Source: Tridacna crocea (Eukaryota; Mollusca; Bivalvia; Cardiida; Cardiidae). Taken from it: a DNA stretch of 64,000 nt. The stretch lies in NCBI GenBank assembly GCA_943736015.1, contig OX031070.1:37750173-37814172 (forward strand). The letters run 5' to 3'. The notes under the pieces are model-generated. The model did not search any database. It was not told the origin of the DNA and worked only from the letters and a program-made list of their open reading frames with translations. Shown in pieces: positions 42,668-53,607 of this stretch. Each line of letters starts with the position of its first letter. Within the stretch, counting starts at the first letter, position 1. A program made the position numbers and the translations under genes.

Positions 42668-42693
<26 letters not shown>
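42668..42693. repeat. poly-A run
   Basis: About 26 A residues after a CCCCACCCCC run. Confidence 0.9.
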
Positions 42694-42697
<4 letters not shown>

Positions 42698-42880
42698 GAT
42701 TTTTTTTCCTCTTACCTCTGATGTACATATATGTGTGGAAAAGTAGCCAATGACTTGGAAAGAACGTTATGTCCGCACTGGTGTGAGAAAACCAGGAAAC
42801 ATTAGCGTAGGTGCACTGACCGCTGTCGTATATACTCAGCCGTTAATGCGGCGTTAAAGTCCTGCACAAACAAACAAAAA
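42694..42880 (+). mobile_element. S2 SINE, 3' part
   Basis: GACTTGGAAAGAACGTTATG, CTGGTGTGAGAAAACCAGG, CACTGACCGCTGTCGTATA and tail CCTGCACAAACAAACAAAAA. Confidence 0.65.
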
Positions 42881-42884
42881 TCGA

Positions 42885-42990
42885 TGATGTAGATCACAGA
42901 CCAGGCTGTTCGTTTCGTACAGTCCGGTCTAGCTTGTTGAAAGATCGGTTTTCCCGTTTTGTGCATTCTGATCTTGATCCACACCGTAGA
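42885..42990. mobile_element. family C MITE, rearranged hairpin
   Basis: GTAGATCACAGACCAGGCTG, GTACAGTCCGGTCTAGC and a further arm GCATTCTGATCTTGATCC; more arms than a single hairpin needs. Confidence 0.4.
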
Positions 42991-43144
42991 GTTCAGACTG
43001 TTATTTCTTTATGATCTGGTCAAGATCAATGTGCCCTTTCTCTGCATCTTGATCCTTGTGACAGGAATTCGTTTTTTCTGCTACTGTGCTTTAAAAAAAA
43101 AAATATTTCGATGGTCTATCATTTTGGGTACGAATGACATCACT

Positions 43145-43293
43145 GGTCCGTATTCCCCAACCATTCTATCTGTGAAAGTAACAGAACTTCTGATTCGGTT
43201 TAGCCAATCAGAAGTTATGTGACTTTCACATATGACGAAATTCTGAAGAATAAGACTAAGAATATTCTAAAAAATGGTCGGTCAATACGGACC
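43145..43293. mobile_element. family F element
   Basis: GGTCCGTATTCCCCAACC outer arm pairs with GGTCGGTCAATACGGACC; the inner palindrome is shortened to CTGATTCGGTTTAGCCAATC, with half the central motif deleted. Confidence 0.75.
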
Positions 43294-43470
43294 ACAGCTG
43301 ATCTTGATCGTCGTAACAGGAATTCGTCATGTCTCCTACTGAGCTGTTCTATTTTTTTTTTTAAACTCTTACAATGGTCTGTCATTATATGTGCGAATGA
43401 CACCAGGTCACATAGCCGGGGTAGGTTGAACTGGTCTTGTAATAACGACCTTTTTATACTGAATTTAAGC

Positions 43471-43568
43471 TTAACTCTTTACCACACAATCCCAATCCCG
43501 ACTTTTAACTACCATGATAAAGAAGCCTTTGGAAAACATTGTGGGAAAAGAAGAAAATGCTGATAACT
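43471..43568 (+). mobile_element. family A MITE, right half missing
   Basis: TTAA-CTCTTTACCACACAATC up to the first hairpin arm AGAAGAAAATGCTG, then cut at a family I end (GTTACGGGTCCACTACC-TTAA, 43568-43588). Confidence 0.7.
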
Positions 43569-43589
43569 GTTACGGGTCCACTACCTTAA

Positions 43590-44138
43590 GGGAATGACTT
43601 TATGACTTAAGAGGAAAAAATGCAGAAAAAATATCTTCTCTTGGATTCGAACTACTGACTTTAAAAATCTTGAAAAAAAAAACCGACTGAGCTGTCCAGA
43701 TAATTGCCATTCTTCCATGTTTAGAATGTATCTATCCATTGTTACGGTTTAACGGCTATACCGTCGCTAACGCAGTAGAAATCTTCATAGACAGGTATAC
43801 AAGAAAAATGGATAATAAATCATGTTTCCTTCATAATTTCTGTATTTTGACAGTACTTTTTTTCAATAGGTCTTTGTACGCAGTTAAAAATTGCCAGTGT
43901 TTGTTAAAAAATGTCTTTGATTAAAAAAGAATCTTTCGTAATTAAACCTAGTTAGATTCCTCTTTAATGTAATTTAGTAGAATCTAGCACCGCCAAAGCT
44001 TTGATTATATTTTGCAAATAAATGTAAAAACGAAGTTGATATTGTACAACTTGGGAGAGCGGCTTTTATGGTCATTAACCGGCAAAACGATAGTGTTATT
44101 TAATAATCGACATTCAGGACGTATCATGTCTTAGCCCG
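43590..44138. other. no gene seen; tRNA-like remnant
   Basis: GGATTCGAACTACTGAC with CCGACTGAGCTGTCC (43633-43698) looks like a reverse SINE head containing an inserted A-rich run. The rest is unrecognised. Confidence 0.4.
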
Positions 44139-44506
44139 TGTTCTGTGAAAAGGGGGCTTAATGCACCTGTGAAAAAGTATCGCACGTTATGGACCAAGAA
44201 TTATGTGATGTCTTGCTGCGGGTACCGTGCTTTAACCCATTACCACACACAATTCCTACTTTTGACGCCCCTGTGAAAGAAGCCTTTAGAAAAAAGTGTG
44301 GGAAAAGGAGAAATGCTGGTAACCAGGATTTTCTCCTTTTCCCACAATGTTTTCTACCCTTCACAAAACAAATTTCAAATTTTCAGTCACTTTTATTTTG
44401 TCGTCTGCAAATGCTTTCAATTTGGATCAGTCTAAAATATTGTCGTTTGGTAATGGGTTAAGGAGCTGGGTGCATTTAGCCCCCTTTTTACCAGAACATA
44501 GCCTAT
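44139..44506. mobile_element. family D MITE split by an A MITE
   Basis: Left GTTCTGTGAAAAGGGGGCTTAATGC, right GCATTTAGCCCCCTTTTTACC; the hairpin has been deleted and a family A copy occupies the middle. Confidence 0.65.
44232..44461 (+). mobile_element. TTAA family A MITE, intact
   Basis: TTAA-CCCATTACCACACAC to GTTTGGTAATGGG-TTAA; inserted within a D element. Confidence 0.85.
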
Positions 44507-44798
44507 ATTTTATAACTCAAGCTTGAATGACCGGAATGGATTACTTTTCCTTCCTCTTTAATGGGAGTATCTTATCCCATTGGAGGCCCCAATCTTTATC
44601 AGTTTTAACCTCATTTCCAAGGAAAAACAATATTATCAATCTTACCTTTTAACCTAAAGCTTTGGAGTAGGCAGGGACACCCAGCCACTCAATATCATAT
44701 TTTATGCACATTATAAATGACACATATTTTTTTCATTTAAAAAACTTCTTTTTATCAAACCAGCATTGAGTTTAAACCTTTTTATCACATTCTTAAAT

Positions 44799-44964
44799 CT
44801 TATCATTTAAAACTTCTGAGTATATAGGGATTGCCCTGTAACTTGATAATGCCCTTTATGCATTCTTCTTAATTCAGTTCTTATCATTTAAAACATTTGA
44901 GTATATAGGGATTGCCCTGTAACTCGATGATGCCCTTTATGCATTAAATTTTCTTAATTCAATT
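44799..44964. repeat. 81-bp tandem duplication
   Basis: Two units TTATCATTTAAAAC(TT/AT)CTGAG-type ... GGGATTGCCCTGTAACT ... GCCCTTTATGCATT, about nine of ten bases identical. Confidence 0.75.
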
Positions 44965-45014
44965 CTTTTATTGTCATTCAAACTTTATTCAGTTTAAACA
45001 ACTCCACGTTTATC

Positions 45015-45100
45015 TATCTTTTAACATAGATATGCGCGCTAAATGACCAAAGTTGTCGATGCGCCATAAAACAACATTCATTCATTCATTCATTCATTAC
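45015..45100 (+). mobile_element. retroposon 3' end with ATTC tail
   Basis: GATGCGCCATAAAACAAC followed by (ATTC)6. Ends of this type are familiar from molluscan LINE/SINE retroposons; the sequence upstream is too decayed to name the family. Confidence 0.5.
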
Positions 45101-45121
45101 TTTTCCTTCAAAAAATATTTG

Positions 45122-45382
45122 AGCCATGCTCTGGCAAAAGGGGGCTTAATGCTTCTCTTCGATACAGGATACCGGACAAGTCATCGCGTAACTGTGGAAA
45201 CATAGTTGGCGCGATTTTTCAAACAACTGACTTAATCATGAGGTAGACCGGCCCTTTGACATACAGAAAATTGACTTAAAGCGAAAAGTTTCGATTCAGG
45301 TCAGCCTGCGCGGACTGCGCAGGCTGACCTGGGTCGATACTTTTCGCAAATGCATTGAGCTCCCTTTTCACATGGTATGGGT
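45122..45382. mobile_element. family D MITE, intact
   Basis: GAGCCATGCTCTGGCAAAAGGGGGC left, hairpin AGGTCAGCCTGCGCGGACTG, right GCATTGAGCTCCCTTTTCAC. The left TIR is the most complete in the window. Confidence 0.8.
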
Positions 45383-45504
45383 CATGTACAATACCACTCC
45401 AGTGCCCAAAAGATAAGCCGATTTGGGCTAAGAACAAAGCAAAACAGTATAGATCTGTTGAGAGTCTTCGCATTATCATATTGTACTTAGGAGTATTTTT
45501 TTCT

Positions 45505-45612
45505 ATCGTGGTTTATCGTTCAATAAACCACACTTGTGACTTGTGAGGCACAATATATAATCCACGAGGGCAATAGCCCGAGTGGTCTATTCATTGCGCC
45601 TCATAACTCACA
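45505..45612. repeat. decayed relative of the 27311 hairpin
   Basis: GTTCAATAAACCACACTTGT and GCCTCATAACTCACAACG pair in part; loop CGAGGGCAATAGCCCGAG. Confidence 0.65.
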
Positions 45613-46020
45613 ACGTTACCGATGATGTTCACGAGATGAAATAAATTTTCGATCTTTCACCGTAAAAAAAAACAAATATTCTTTTTATTTCATGCTTTTA
45701 ATCCTATGTCAGGGGAACTTACTCAAAACCCAGTACAGTTCTTTTCACTTATTCCCTGTGGCGTACCCCCTCTGCATAGCAACGTATTACAATATTACGT
45801 CAAGCGCGGGAAATGTAAGGTAAATTACGTCATATTTACATCTGATTGTGAGGCACGTGCATTTTACCTAGGTTTTTAACGAGAGCGCGGGAACAGCTGT
45901 TTCCGACTTAAATCAAAGAGTTAGAATATAAAATTCGGTATTTTCAATGGAAGTAACCATGGAATATCGAAAGAGTCGTCACCGATATTTCACCGATATT
46001 ACCGAAAAGCATGAAATCAT
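45613..46020 (+). mobile_element. family J element with hairpin arm
   Basis: Hairpin right arm ACCGATGATGTTCACGAGAT, then TTTATTTCATGC and the J body, ending AAAAGCATGAAATCATC. Confidence 0.7.
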
Positions 46021-46176
46021 CAATGTGTTTTATCACGGTGTTAATCTGTCAGAACTTGCGTTGAATGCATTTTTGGCATCGGATGAAAAGTTTTACATTC
46101 TGACTTTCATTGACAAAGCGTGTTGCGTGCACAGTCCTTGGGTGCCATGATTGCGTGTTTATCTGTAAACATCCTT

Positions 46177-46404
46177 TATAGCCCTTTACTCCATAGATAG
46201 TCATTTCTACGCATTGCTTGTGGGATCCTTTCGAAAACATAGTGGCAAAAGGTGAAATTGCTCATTACGAGCAATTTCACCTTTTGCCACAATGTTTTCT
46301 ATGCTATCAAAAGGTGTCATATACACGTGTGAAACAGCTTCATTTTTGCTATTATTTAGGGTCAGTTAGAGATACCATAGAAATGCCTTATGGGGTAAAG
46401 GGAT
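46177..46404 (+). mobile_element. family B MITE, TTAA ends mutated
   Basis: TATAGCCCTTTACTCCATAG to TATGGGGTAAAGGGATA; hairpin GGTGAAATTGCTCATTACGA. Confidence 0.8.
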
Positions 46405-46494
46405 AGATAAACGAACTTTTTCCCTCATGATCCTGCTAAATAGAAGAAACAAAACTTTCAAATCGACAGTAAAATCCAAAATATTTGCAGTTTG

Positions 46495-46632
46495 AAAGGT
46501 ATTTTTGGAGGAAAACTGTCTCCTATCGGACAGTGTAGACTCAAGATCAGACTGCACGTTCTGTGCAGTCTGATCTTGATCTACACTGTCCGCTGAAGAT
46601 CGGTGAGTATCGCTTCGCAGCCTAAGGGTTAA
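46495..46632. mobile_element. TTAA family C MITE
   Basis: Hairpin ATCAGACTGCACGTTCTGTG flanked by GACAGTGTAGACTCAAG and CTTGATCTACACTGTCC; right end GCAGCCTAAGGG-TTAA. Confidence 0.8.
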
Positions 46633-46959
46633 AATTGCCTGCAAATATTTAGATGGCTAACTGTGAGGACGTTATCTAATCGTCAATTTAACAAGAATGA
46701 AATTAATGTTCCAAAGAATAAACGTATTGTGTTCTAATCGGCCTGTGCAAAATTGCAGTCCTTTGCATGTTTCATCTTAAAGTTTTAAAGAGTATTTACA
46801 TTCGCAATATCCAAAACCGGTTCTCCTTGTTTACTCAAATGGCGGGGATGGCCTACAAGAACTTATTAACACCTCAAAAACAGGATGAAAATTAAAATTA
46901 CAGTTGGAAGAAGGAACGGGCTGGAAGTCACGTCAGGTACCATTTGACAACCCACAGGT
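46633..46959. other. no gene seen
   Basis: Nothing recognised apart from the approach to the M repeat. Confidence 0.4.
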
Positions 46960-47115
46960 GATCTTTCTCTTGGTAGTATTACACGGTACATTTCTTCGCC
47001 GGAAATAGACCGCTTTACCGTCTTTAGAGTTAGAATTGTAAGCCTCCACTTCAAAAAAGAAAACAAGAGTCACCATATTCTATCTTTCTGAATACATTTC
47101 CGTTGACAAACACTT
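46960..47115 (-). repeat. family M repeat, protein-like
   Basis: Matches 24385-24560; complement reads VEAYNS...VYFRRRN, but the frame breaks upstream near the T-rich run at 47052, so this copy is not intact. Confidence 0.4.
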
Positions 47116-47317
47116 TGTAAGTTCAATTTTTAACGTGGTCCATCGATTCCGTTGGAAGTTTTCACCGACATATTAATAGTTGAGAATACATTTGTCGTTG
47201 GCGTTATTGTAGTGCATTTTTTCGTCGATGTTGAAGGGCGCCGCCATGTTTAGGACCATGTGACTGAGAATCCGTGGAAACCTCGTTGATACGAACAAAG
47301 TTAGATGAAGTTACGGA

Positions 47318-47445
47318 GCCGACCCGCTGGCTGCTTTCCCATATAACCATCGTCGAAACGACGATCAGTGTTGAGAGAGGAATGAATCCTGTCGTAATGA
47401 CTACCATCAAACCTCGGAAAGAAAATGGCCGAGCCACATAAGATT
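47318..47445 (-). mobile_element. S1 SINE fragment
   Basis: TTTCCCATATAACCATCGTC, GAGAGAGGAATGAATCCTGT and CATCAAACCTCGGAAAG; head and tail absent. Confidence 0.65.
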
Positions 47446-47618
47446 GAAGTGTTGCGGCAGTTAACTAAGGGTGGTGGCTTAATGAAATATGACAGAATAG
47501 TGGGCTGGAATGATAATTATAAAACATTGCGTATATCGTTATTAATAAAGATAATGCTTCGTTTTATGATAGAGTTATCTTAATGTTAATTGATTCTATC
47601 TATGTGGCGTTTTTTTGG

Positions 47619-47835
47619 CTAACCCTGTACCAGACGACAATTATAGCCTAGCCCAAATTGAAAGCACTTGCAGACGACAATTTCAATGTGGCTCAGTTGG
47701 TGCGGTTATTCTTTGATCGGGTAGAAAACATTGTGGGAAAAGGAGAAAATGCTGGTCACCAGCATTTTCTCCTTTTCCCTCAATGTTTTAAAAAAGCTTC
47801 TTTTGCAGAGTCGATATTGTATGATCAAGAGTTAA
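47619..47835 (-). mobile_element. TTAA family A MITE
   Basis: CTAA-CCCTGTACCAGACGAC to TGTATGATCAAGAG-TTAA; hairpin AAAATGCTGGTCACCAGC, where the centre changed symmetrically to GTCAC-type. Confidence 0.75.
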
Positions 47836-47904
47836 CCCCGTGAGTGCCTAAGTGCGATTTTTTTCTTTCACCCTTGCTGTCAATGTTAAATGAGATCAGG
47901 CTGC
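47832..47904. mobile_element. family C MITE remnant
   Basis: TTAACCCCGTGAGTGCCTAAG and GAGATCAGGCTGCACAGACC directly after the A element; cut by the S3 SINE. Confidence 0.4.
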
Positions 47905-48080
47905 ACAGACCGTGTTTCTTTCTCGATTCTGCTTCCTGGAAACTACACCAGTGCTCGTGCCGAATGTGCGGGCCATTGAAAAATCCCAAAGTTGAAACCC
48001 GCTCCTGGGTATCGAACTCGGGATCTCATGGTTACGAGGCTGATGTTCTACCTCACATGTGTACAGCCACGTACACCACA
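47905..48080 (-). mobile_element. S3 SINE
   Basis: GCCATTGAAAAATCCCAAAG, GGTATCGAACTCGGGATCTC (complement of the B box) and CGAGGCTGATGTTCTACC. Confidence 0.7.
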
Positions 48081-48645
48081 CAGTTACAGCTGTATTGGTA
48101 GTAGCAGTAGTGGTAGTAGCAGAAGCAATTCTATTCCCAATAAATGTATCTTGAGTTAGGCCTATTAGCTGATATATTTTCGTGTTATTCATTTAGCCTT
48201 TATATAAGTAAGTAACACAAGATATGAAAAAATATATGATACGATTAATCACGTCGCTTTTCACTTCTCGATCTTTTTTGACGGGTCACGCACAAAGAAA
48301 AATAGATTTTTCACGAGTATGGATTCAGATGAACTAACATGAATATCATTTAACATCATGATAGGATTTAATGTAGATCCTTATTGTACATAACAGTTCA
48401 CTCACCCGATTTATTCAACCTCCATAGCTACATGTTATAAAAAGTCTTTTCTCTGTCTTTTGTATATCTGGTTCTTTTTTATCCTACAACGATATCTCAT
48501 ATTTTATTGGTCGGAAGAATGCAAAACCATGAATTATCACGCGGATGTTTCCATAAATAGAACCCGATATTACCTTCTATAGTGTATAATGACGTCAGAT
48601 ATGACGTCACATAGTGCTTATTTCAAAAATGTGTAGGATATAGAG
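48081..48645. other. no gene seen
   Basis: Contains a short imperfect AGTAGCAGTAGTGG trinucleotide tract and a pair of TGACGTCA-like sites near 48590-48608. Confidence 0.4.
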
Positions 48646-48648
48646 TTT

Positions 48649-48882
48649 ATTTCATCAGCTTGTGGTTAATATGGGGAAATATTTACCTCAAAAGGGAAAG
48701 GTATGCGAAAATAACGAGTGCCATAAGGCACGAGTTATTTTCGTCGACCTTTCCCTTTTTGAGGCAAATATTTCCCAATATTATTCACTTGTAAGCTGAT
48801 GAAATTTACGGCACGAGTTATTTTCGCATACCTTTCCCTTTCGAGGCAAATATTTCCCCATATTAACCACAAGCTGATGAAA
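48649..48882. repeat. three-armed inverted repeat
   Basis: One left arm (ATTTCATCAGCTTGTGGTTA ...) and two successive right arms (48727-48806 and 48810-48882), each ending AGCTGATGAAAT. The second right arm matches the left arm better. Confidence 0.85.
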
Positions 48883-49388
48883 TAAATTATATATTATATT
48901 TCCTCCGATTATTTTCTCAACTTTTTTTTGCCTCTTTTAATAGTAGAACAAAAAATAAGTAGTTCCAGATTTTCGGCAGGTGAAAAATATTCATTGTGAC
49001 GGGGAAATAATCCCCCCCAGCTTAAATTACGACATTTCTTTGCCCATAATATTTCTAAAAATAGACACATGGAAATATAATATAAGAAAATTCTTAACAG
49101 TTTTATTTAACTAAAAACAAGGGAGGTAATTCGGTAAAAAAGGGATTCTTTTTCAAGTTTCATTTGTGCATAATTTTCATTCGTCGACAGAGGTCAGATT
49201 GGGGTTTTATATCATTTGCCGCTAAAAGAGTTAAAGGAGTGGAATAATTTTTGCTCAATAAAGATTTTATGCCAGAACTATCATGGATAAATACGTGTAT
49301 TATACGCCCATAGGAGTTGTAAGGCTTTTGTCAAAAGTCAAGTGCTTTTAAACTTTTCTTGATTTACTGATAATTTATGGTGTTATGC
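48883..49388. other. no gene seen
   Basis: AT-rich, with no family recognised. Confidence 0.4.
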
Positions 49389-49540
49389 TTAACCCTTTGC
49401 CACCAAATCCTTTGTTTTTAAAAGCGATCCTAAGGAGGAAAGCCTTTTAAAAATATTTTTGGAAAAGGAGAAAATATTGGTAAACATATATGTTTCTACG
49501 TCCCACATATATTTCTAGCTTTTTCGATGAATTCGATGAA
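49389..49540 (+). mobile_element. family A MITE, degenerate
   Basis: TTAA-CCCTTTGCCACCAAATCC, GGAAAAGGAGAAAATATTGG; the second arm is replaced by ATATATGTTTCTACGTCCC. Confidence 0.6.
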
Positions 49541-49581
49541 GCAAGGTTTGCTCGTTTCGTTGCATTTCTGGAAGGTTAAGT

Positions 49582-49770
49582 TTAACTCTTGACCAAACGA
49601 CAAAATTTTAGATGGGTCCAAATTGAAAGCATTAGCAGACGCCAAAATTAAAGTGACTTAAGAATTGATATTTACTTTTGGAAGGGTAAAAAACATGGTG
49701 GAAAAAGGAGAAGATGTTGGTTACCAGTATTTTCTCCTCTTCCCACAATGTGCCGTTTACCACAGGAAAC
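49582..49770 (-). mobile_element. family A MITE, right end lost
   Basis: TTAA-CTCTTGACCAAACGAC, hairpin GATGTTGGTTACCAGTATT, cut after CCCACAATGTG. Confidence 0.7.
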
Positions 49771-49964
49771 CCAATATGATCGATTAGATTTAATCGATTT
49801 TTAAAGACGTGTAAGTTTGTAAATAAGCAATGTACTGATTAAATTGGTTGTACCCTCATTAGCTGATTTTTACCTTTCTCGAAAATTTGTCCAAAAACCA
49901 CAAAGTAAAAATGATCAATTTTAGATCAGGGCTAAAGCAAAGGGAAAATAAACACTGTTTGTAA

Positions 49965-50055
49965 TGGTATGTAGAAACACTGTGGGAAAAAGAGCAAGTG
50001 TTTGTTGCAAGCAATCGCTCCTTTTTTGTCAATGTTCTGTAAATATCTCCTTCAA
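49965..50055. mobile_element. family A/B hairpin, divergent
   Basis: GAGCAAGTGTTTGTTGCAAG / CAATCGCTCC inside CACTGTGGGAAAAA and TTTTTTGTCAATG; a third loop type. Confidence 0.5.
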
Positions 50056-50274
50056 TGACGTAAATATTTGTATTTATGAGGACCGGATTAAACCGAGGTT
50101 TATTTTTTCTGAATGAATAAATGAAATTCTCCCGGTGACCTGTCTTTGTGGTTACCCATGTCTGCGGAAAGAAATGCAAATCACTATTTAGTAAAGTCTG
50201 GGTTCACGCCAGTGGAGTAACCTTGAACTTGAAAAACCCGAGGACAAAATAATTTAATTCAGGGTGTTTATCTT

Positions 50275-50345
50275 AACAGTGTAGACCAAAATCAGACTGA
50301 ACAGAACGGTATGTCTAATCACATGTCTACTCTTTCAATGTTCGA
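50275..50345. mobile_element. family C hairpin, decayed
   Basis: CAGTGTAGACCAAAATCAGA with GGTATGTCTAATCACATGTC; arms about three quarters paired. Confidence 0.45.
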
Positions 50346-50349
50346 TTAA

Positions 50350-50515
50350 GGGGGCGTATTCACCACCAACTCTGAAGAATATTCTTCGTCTAATTCGCAA
50401 CACTTTTTAGATTTGAAAATAACATAACTTCTGATTGGCTAAACCAAATGGTTTAGCCAATCAGAAGTTGTGTTACTTTCAAATTGAGATAATTCTTCAG
50501 TAATTAACTATCGGC
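50350..50515. mobile_element. family F element
   Basis: Outer GTATTCACCACCAACTCTG, inner palindrome CTGATTGGCTAAACCAAATG; the right outer arm is weak. Confidence 0.7.
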
Positions 50516-50593
50516 CTGTGCAGCTGCATTGGTTAATCACAGAACTTTGGTGAATCATCGATCACTTTTGCGCATTGGTACTATGCCTTTGTA

Positions 50594-50762
50594 TTACGAA
50601 ATACTTTTTTATTAACACCGTTACCATAAATAGCACATTGGCAATTGTCTCTATACTGCATATGATACGACAGCATGTCCTACTATATACAATATGGAGT
50701 CGGTCGCACATATGCTATTTTTAGTAACGGTGTCTAATAATAAAAATGTCTTTGTCCCGAAA
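50594..50762. mobile_element. inverted-repeat element (MITE-like)
   Basis: Arms ACACCGTTACCATAAATAGC (50613) and GCTATTTTTAGTAACGGTGT (50713), each extended outward by about 20 bp of paired A/T-rich sequence. Confidence 0.6.
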
Positions 50763-51212
50763 TAGACCAATGGAACCTCAGTGGCCTATTTCAAGACTAA
50801 TGTAAGATCATTCGTTAGAATAGCTGGCGAATACGAACTGCACTGTTTTTCGAACTCATTTCTAGGTAAGCTATCAACGTGTTATGAATGAAATAATTTT
50901 GAAAGTAGCACAAAAACACTATTCAAACAAAGATAATTATTTATTGTGAAAAAAAAATGACTTATGATCATTATTATCTCTCGGTTATCTGTTTATAAAT
51001 ATTCTAATCGCCGGCCGGTTTTCCACCCACCATTAGGTCCCATCATTCACTAGAAGACATTCAGAAACGCCTGTTTGTGACAGAAACCATTAACCAATGA
51101 CCTATTGTTGATTTTTTTTTTTCGTTGATTAAAACATTAAGCGATTTCTTCCAATCTATTACCTTTGAGTTGGGTAAGTATAAACTTTAATGACTGATAT
51201 CATGTCCTTCAG
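50763..51212. other. no gene seen
   Basis: No family recognised. Confidence 0.4.
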
Positions 51213-51462
51213 CACGCGAAACGGTTCATTCGGACATTTGCGGAAAATGTCGTCACGGATCAGTCTGCGAAGTCTGCGCGGACTAATCCAAAACGACTCT
51301 TTCCATTTTTATGCATTTTTTCTGTTTTACGCAAGCCTACTGTTGCACAAAATCTAATGTAGTCGTAAAGTGCCGTCTCGGATTAGCCTGCGCGGACTGC
51401 GCAGGCTGATCCGAGACGACACTTCACGCAAATGTCCGAATGCCTCTTTTTCGTGTGTTACA
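51213..51462. mobile_element. family L MITE
   Basis: TIR CATTCGGACATTTGCG / CGCAAATGTCCGAATG; inner right hairpin GTGCCGTCTCGGATTAGCC with complement. A weaker hairpin lies in the left half. Confidence 0.75.
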
Positions 51463-51685
51463 AGCCAATAATGTAGATATGATGGGTTAAGATTGATAAG
51501 ATGGACGCAAAGGAGGGGAAAAAAAAGAGAAAATAAGTCTATAATTATAATCATAATTATAACAGACCTACCTTGAAATTATGAAATATTGTTTGTGGAA
51601 TAGTTTCTGCCCATAACGACCTGTGATAATTTGGCTGGAATGTTTTCTAAATTGATTGGAACAGATGATAAACGCGCGTAACCCC

Positions 51686-51840
51686 TTAACTCTTAAGGTG
51701 ATAAGCGCAGCGTAATTATTGTCCTATTACGGGCAGTGTAGATCAAGATCAGACTGCACAAAACGTGCAGTCTGATCTTTGATCTTCCCTGTTCGTTAAG
51801 ATGAGTGTTTTGTCCAATTAGTAGAAGTTTAAAATTCGCA
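51686..51840. mobile_element. TTAA family C MITE
   Basis: TTAA-CTCTTAAGGTGATAAGC left end, hairpin GTGTAGATCAAGATCAGACT with GTGCAGTCTGATCTTTGATC. Confidence 0.75.
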
Positions 51841-52164
51841 ATGTATGGGTGTCTTACTTGCAACTAGAAATTGACTTTTTAGTTTTATTTAGCATTTCAA
51901 AGGGCAAAAATGCCTACTTCAAACGGACAAAACTCTTGGATACTCTTGTATGCAGTGTTGTATACAAAATCTGGCTGCACAAAAAAAAACCTAGCCTTGG
52001 CTTTATCATCTTCAAGATCCTCTGGCAAAAATGAACGGCGAAATGACCTTGATATAGCAGCAAGGAAACATATTCTATCTACTTCATTTTTAGAGTTTTG
52101 ATTGGTTAATGATGGTATAATCAATCCGCATTGAGGCCCCGCCCCCAACTTGTTTCTCTGCCGG

Positions 52165-52310
52165 TGTTATGGAGCCTTTGGCTTCTAATCGCGACACTGC
52201 ACGATTTTTTTTTTTTTTTGGGGGGGGGGGGTTTGGACACTGTAGAACTAAGATCAGACTGCACAGAATGTGCAATATGATCTTAGATCAACACTATCCG
52301 ATACATTACT
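52165..52310. mobile_element. family C MITE with T/G run
   Basis: GAGCCTTTGGCTTCTAATCG, then a T15-G13 run, hairpin ACTAAGATCAGACTGCAC / GTGCAATATGATCTTAGATC. Confidence 0.65.
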
Positions 52311-52392
52311 ATTTTCCTACGGAAAGAACTATAGAATGGCAGTATTTCGGTTTTCAATCATGGCTGATAGCTTTTTAATTTATCATCGGTTT

Positions 52393-52435
52393 ACTTGTAA
52401 CAAGCTGTAGTTACGAGGTTTCCGAAGTAAACAGA
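52393..52435. mobile_element. family G half palindrome
   Basis: TAACAAGCTGTAGTTACGAG and TTCCGAAGTAAACAGACG; the left arm has been lost. Confidence 0.55.
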
Positions 52436-52866
52436 CGTTATATTTGGATTTATGGGTTTTAAGAAAAACAATTCTTGTCAAAATTTATTTTATTCATCGG
52501 TATCTTGCCTTGAGCGTTTCCAGCCAGAATTGATTTTTATCTTGCCTTGAAAAGATCTTGAAACAAGGTTTCGATACACAACGCTAGATGAACTATGGGT
52601 ACGAAAGAAAAACCAAGTTTTTTTTTACACATTTTGTAGAAAACAGGATTCTGTCTTATCTTGCAGACATCGATTTAAATTAACCGTCAGATTTTTGCAA
52701 AGATAAATCGATTTTTATAGTTTCAAAGCGAGGCTCACATATTGCACTGTAATGGTGCATAAATCAGGCCACCTACTCTTAAAACGAATACTAGTATCAC
52801 TGTATTGTCCATGTTAACATCTTTTTCGATAATACCCGATGGCGACCCTCCCCTATGCCACCTCAC
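52436..52866. other. no gene seen
   Basis: TTTATCTTGCCTTGA-type sequence occurs twice (52502 and 52535); otherwise unrecognised. Confidence 0.4.
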
Positions 52867-53416
52867 TTAAAGGTGGGTATTTAGAATTTTTACATCTCAC
52901 CAAATTAAAAAATATATATATCACTGAAATTTATACGAAGAAATAATACAAATCATCAATAATTAAGATTCATAAAATTACAAAAAAGAATTTTTTTTGG
53001 TGGTATTCCCTTAAAAGGCTACGTAGCCTCTTAAGCTATTTTTAGATTTCGCGCCAAAAATCAATAAAGCATTGTGGGAATGTCAAGTGACTGGCACGTG
53101 ACTCATAACGCTTAAATTCCCTATCATAACAAACATGTAATAATTATTTTCCATAATGTCTTCTTCAGACGCTATGTTTGAAGCTTATTCTGTGTATTCC
53201 TGTAACTAAATGAGGGAATTGATCATCTAAAAATAGAATGTGTCTCCCATTGGTGTCAACCTGGGCTGTAGTAAATCTCTAATTTCTCGTGTTGTCGGAC
53301 GGTTTTCGACTACTGCGGTTTTATGAATGAAAATTAAAAGGCTTTTGGAGTATAAGGATGATTTTTTTGCACTTTTGTAAACTTGTCGTCCCAAAATCTG
53401 AAGGGCCACTTTTAAC
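52867..53416. mobile_element. family H element with TTAA ends
   Basis: TTAA-AGGTGGGTATTTAG to GAAGGGCCACTT-TTAA. Full-length partner of 9183-9718; small indels throughout indicate an old duplication. Confidence 0.75.
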
Positions 53417-53607
53417 CTTTTACCCCATAAGGCATTTCTATGGTATCACATTTCTTATGTGTATATGACACTTTTTGATAGCATAGAAAACATTGTGACA
53501 AAAGGTGAAATTGCTCGTCACGAGCAATTTCACCTTTTGCCACAATGTTTTCCAAAGGCTCATACAAGCAATGTGTAGAAATGAGTATCTATGGAGTAAA
53601 GGGTTAA
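53413..53607 (-). mobile_element. TTAA family B MITE, internal deletion
   Basis: TTAA-CCTTTTACCCCATAAG to ATGGAGTAAAGGG-TTAA, about 35 bp shorter than other copies. Shares its left TTAA with family H. Confidence 0.8.
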
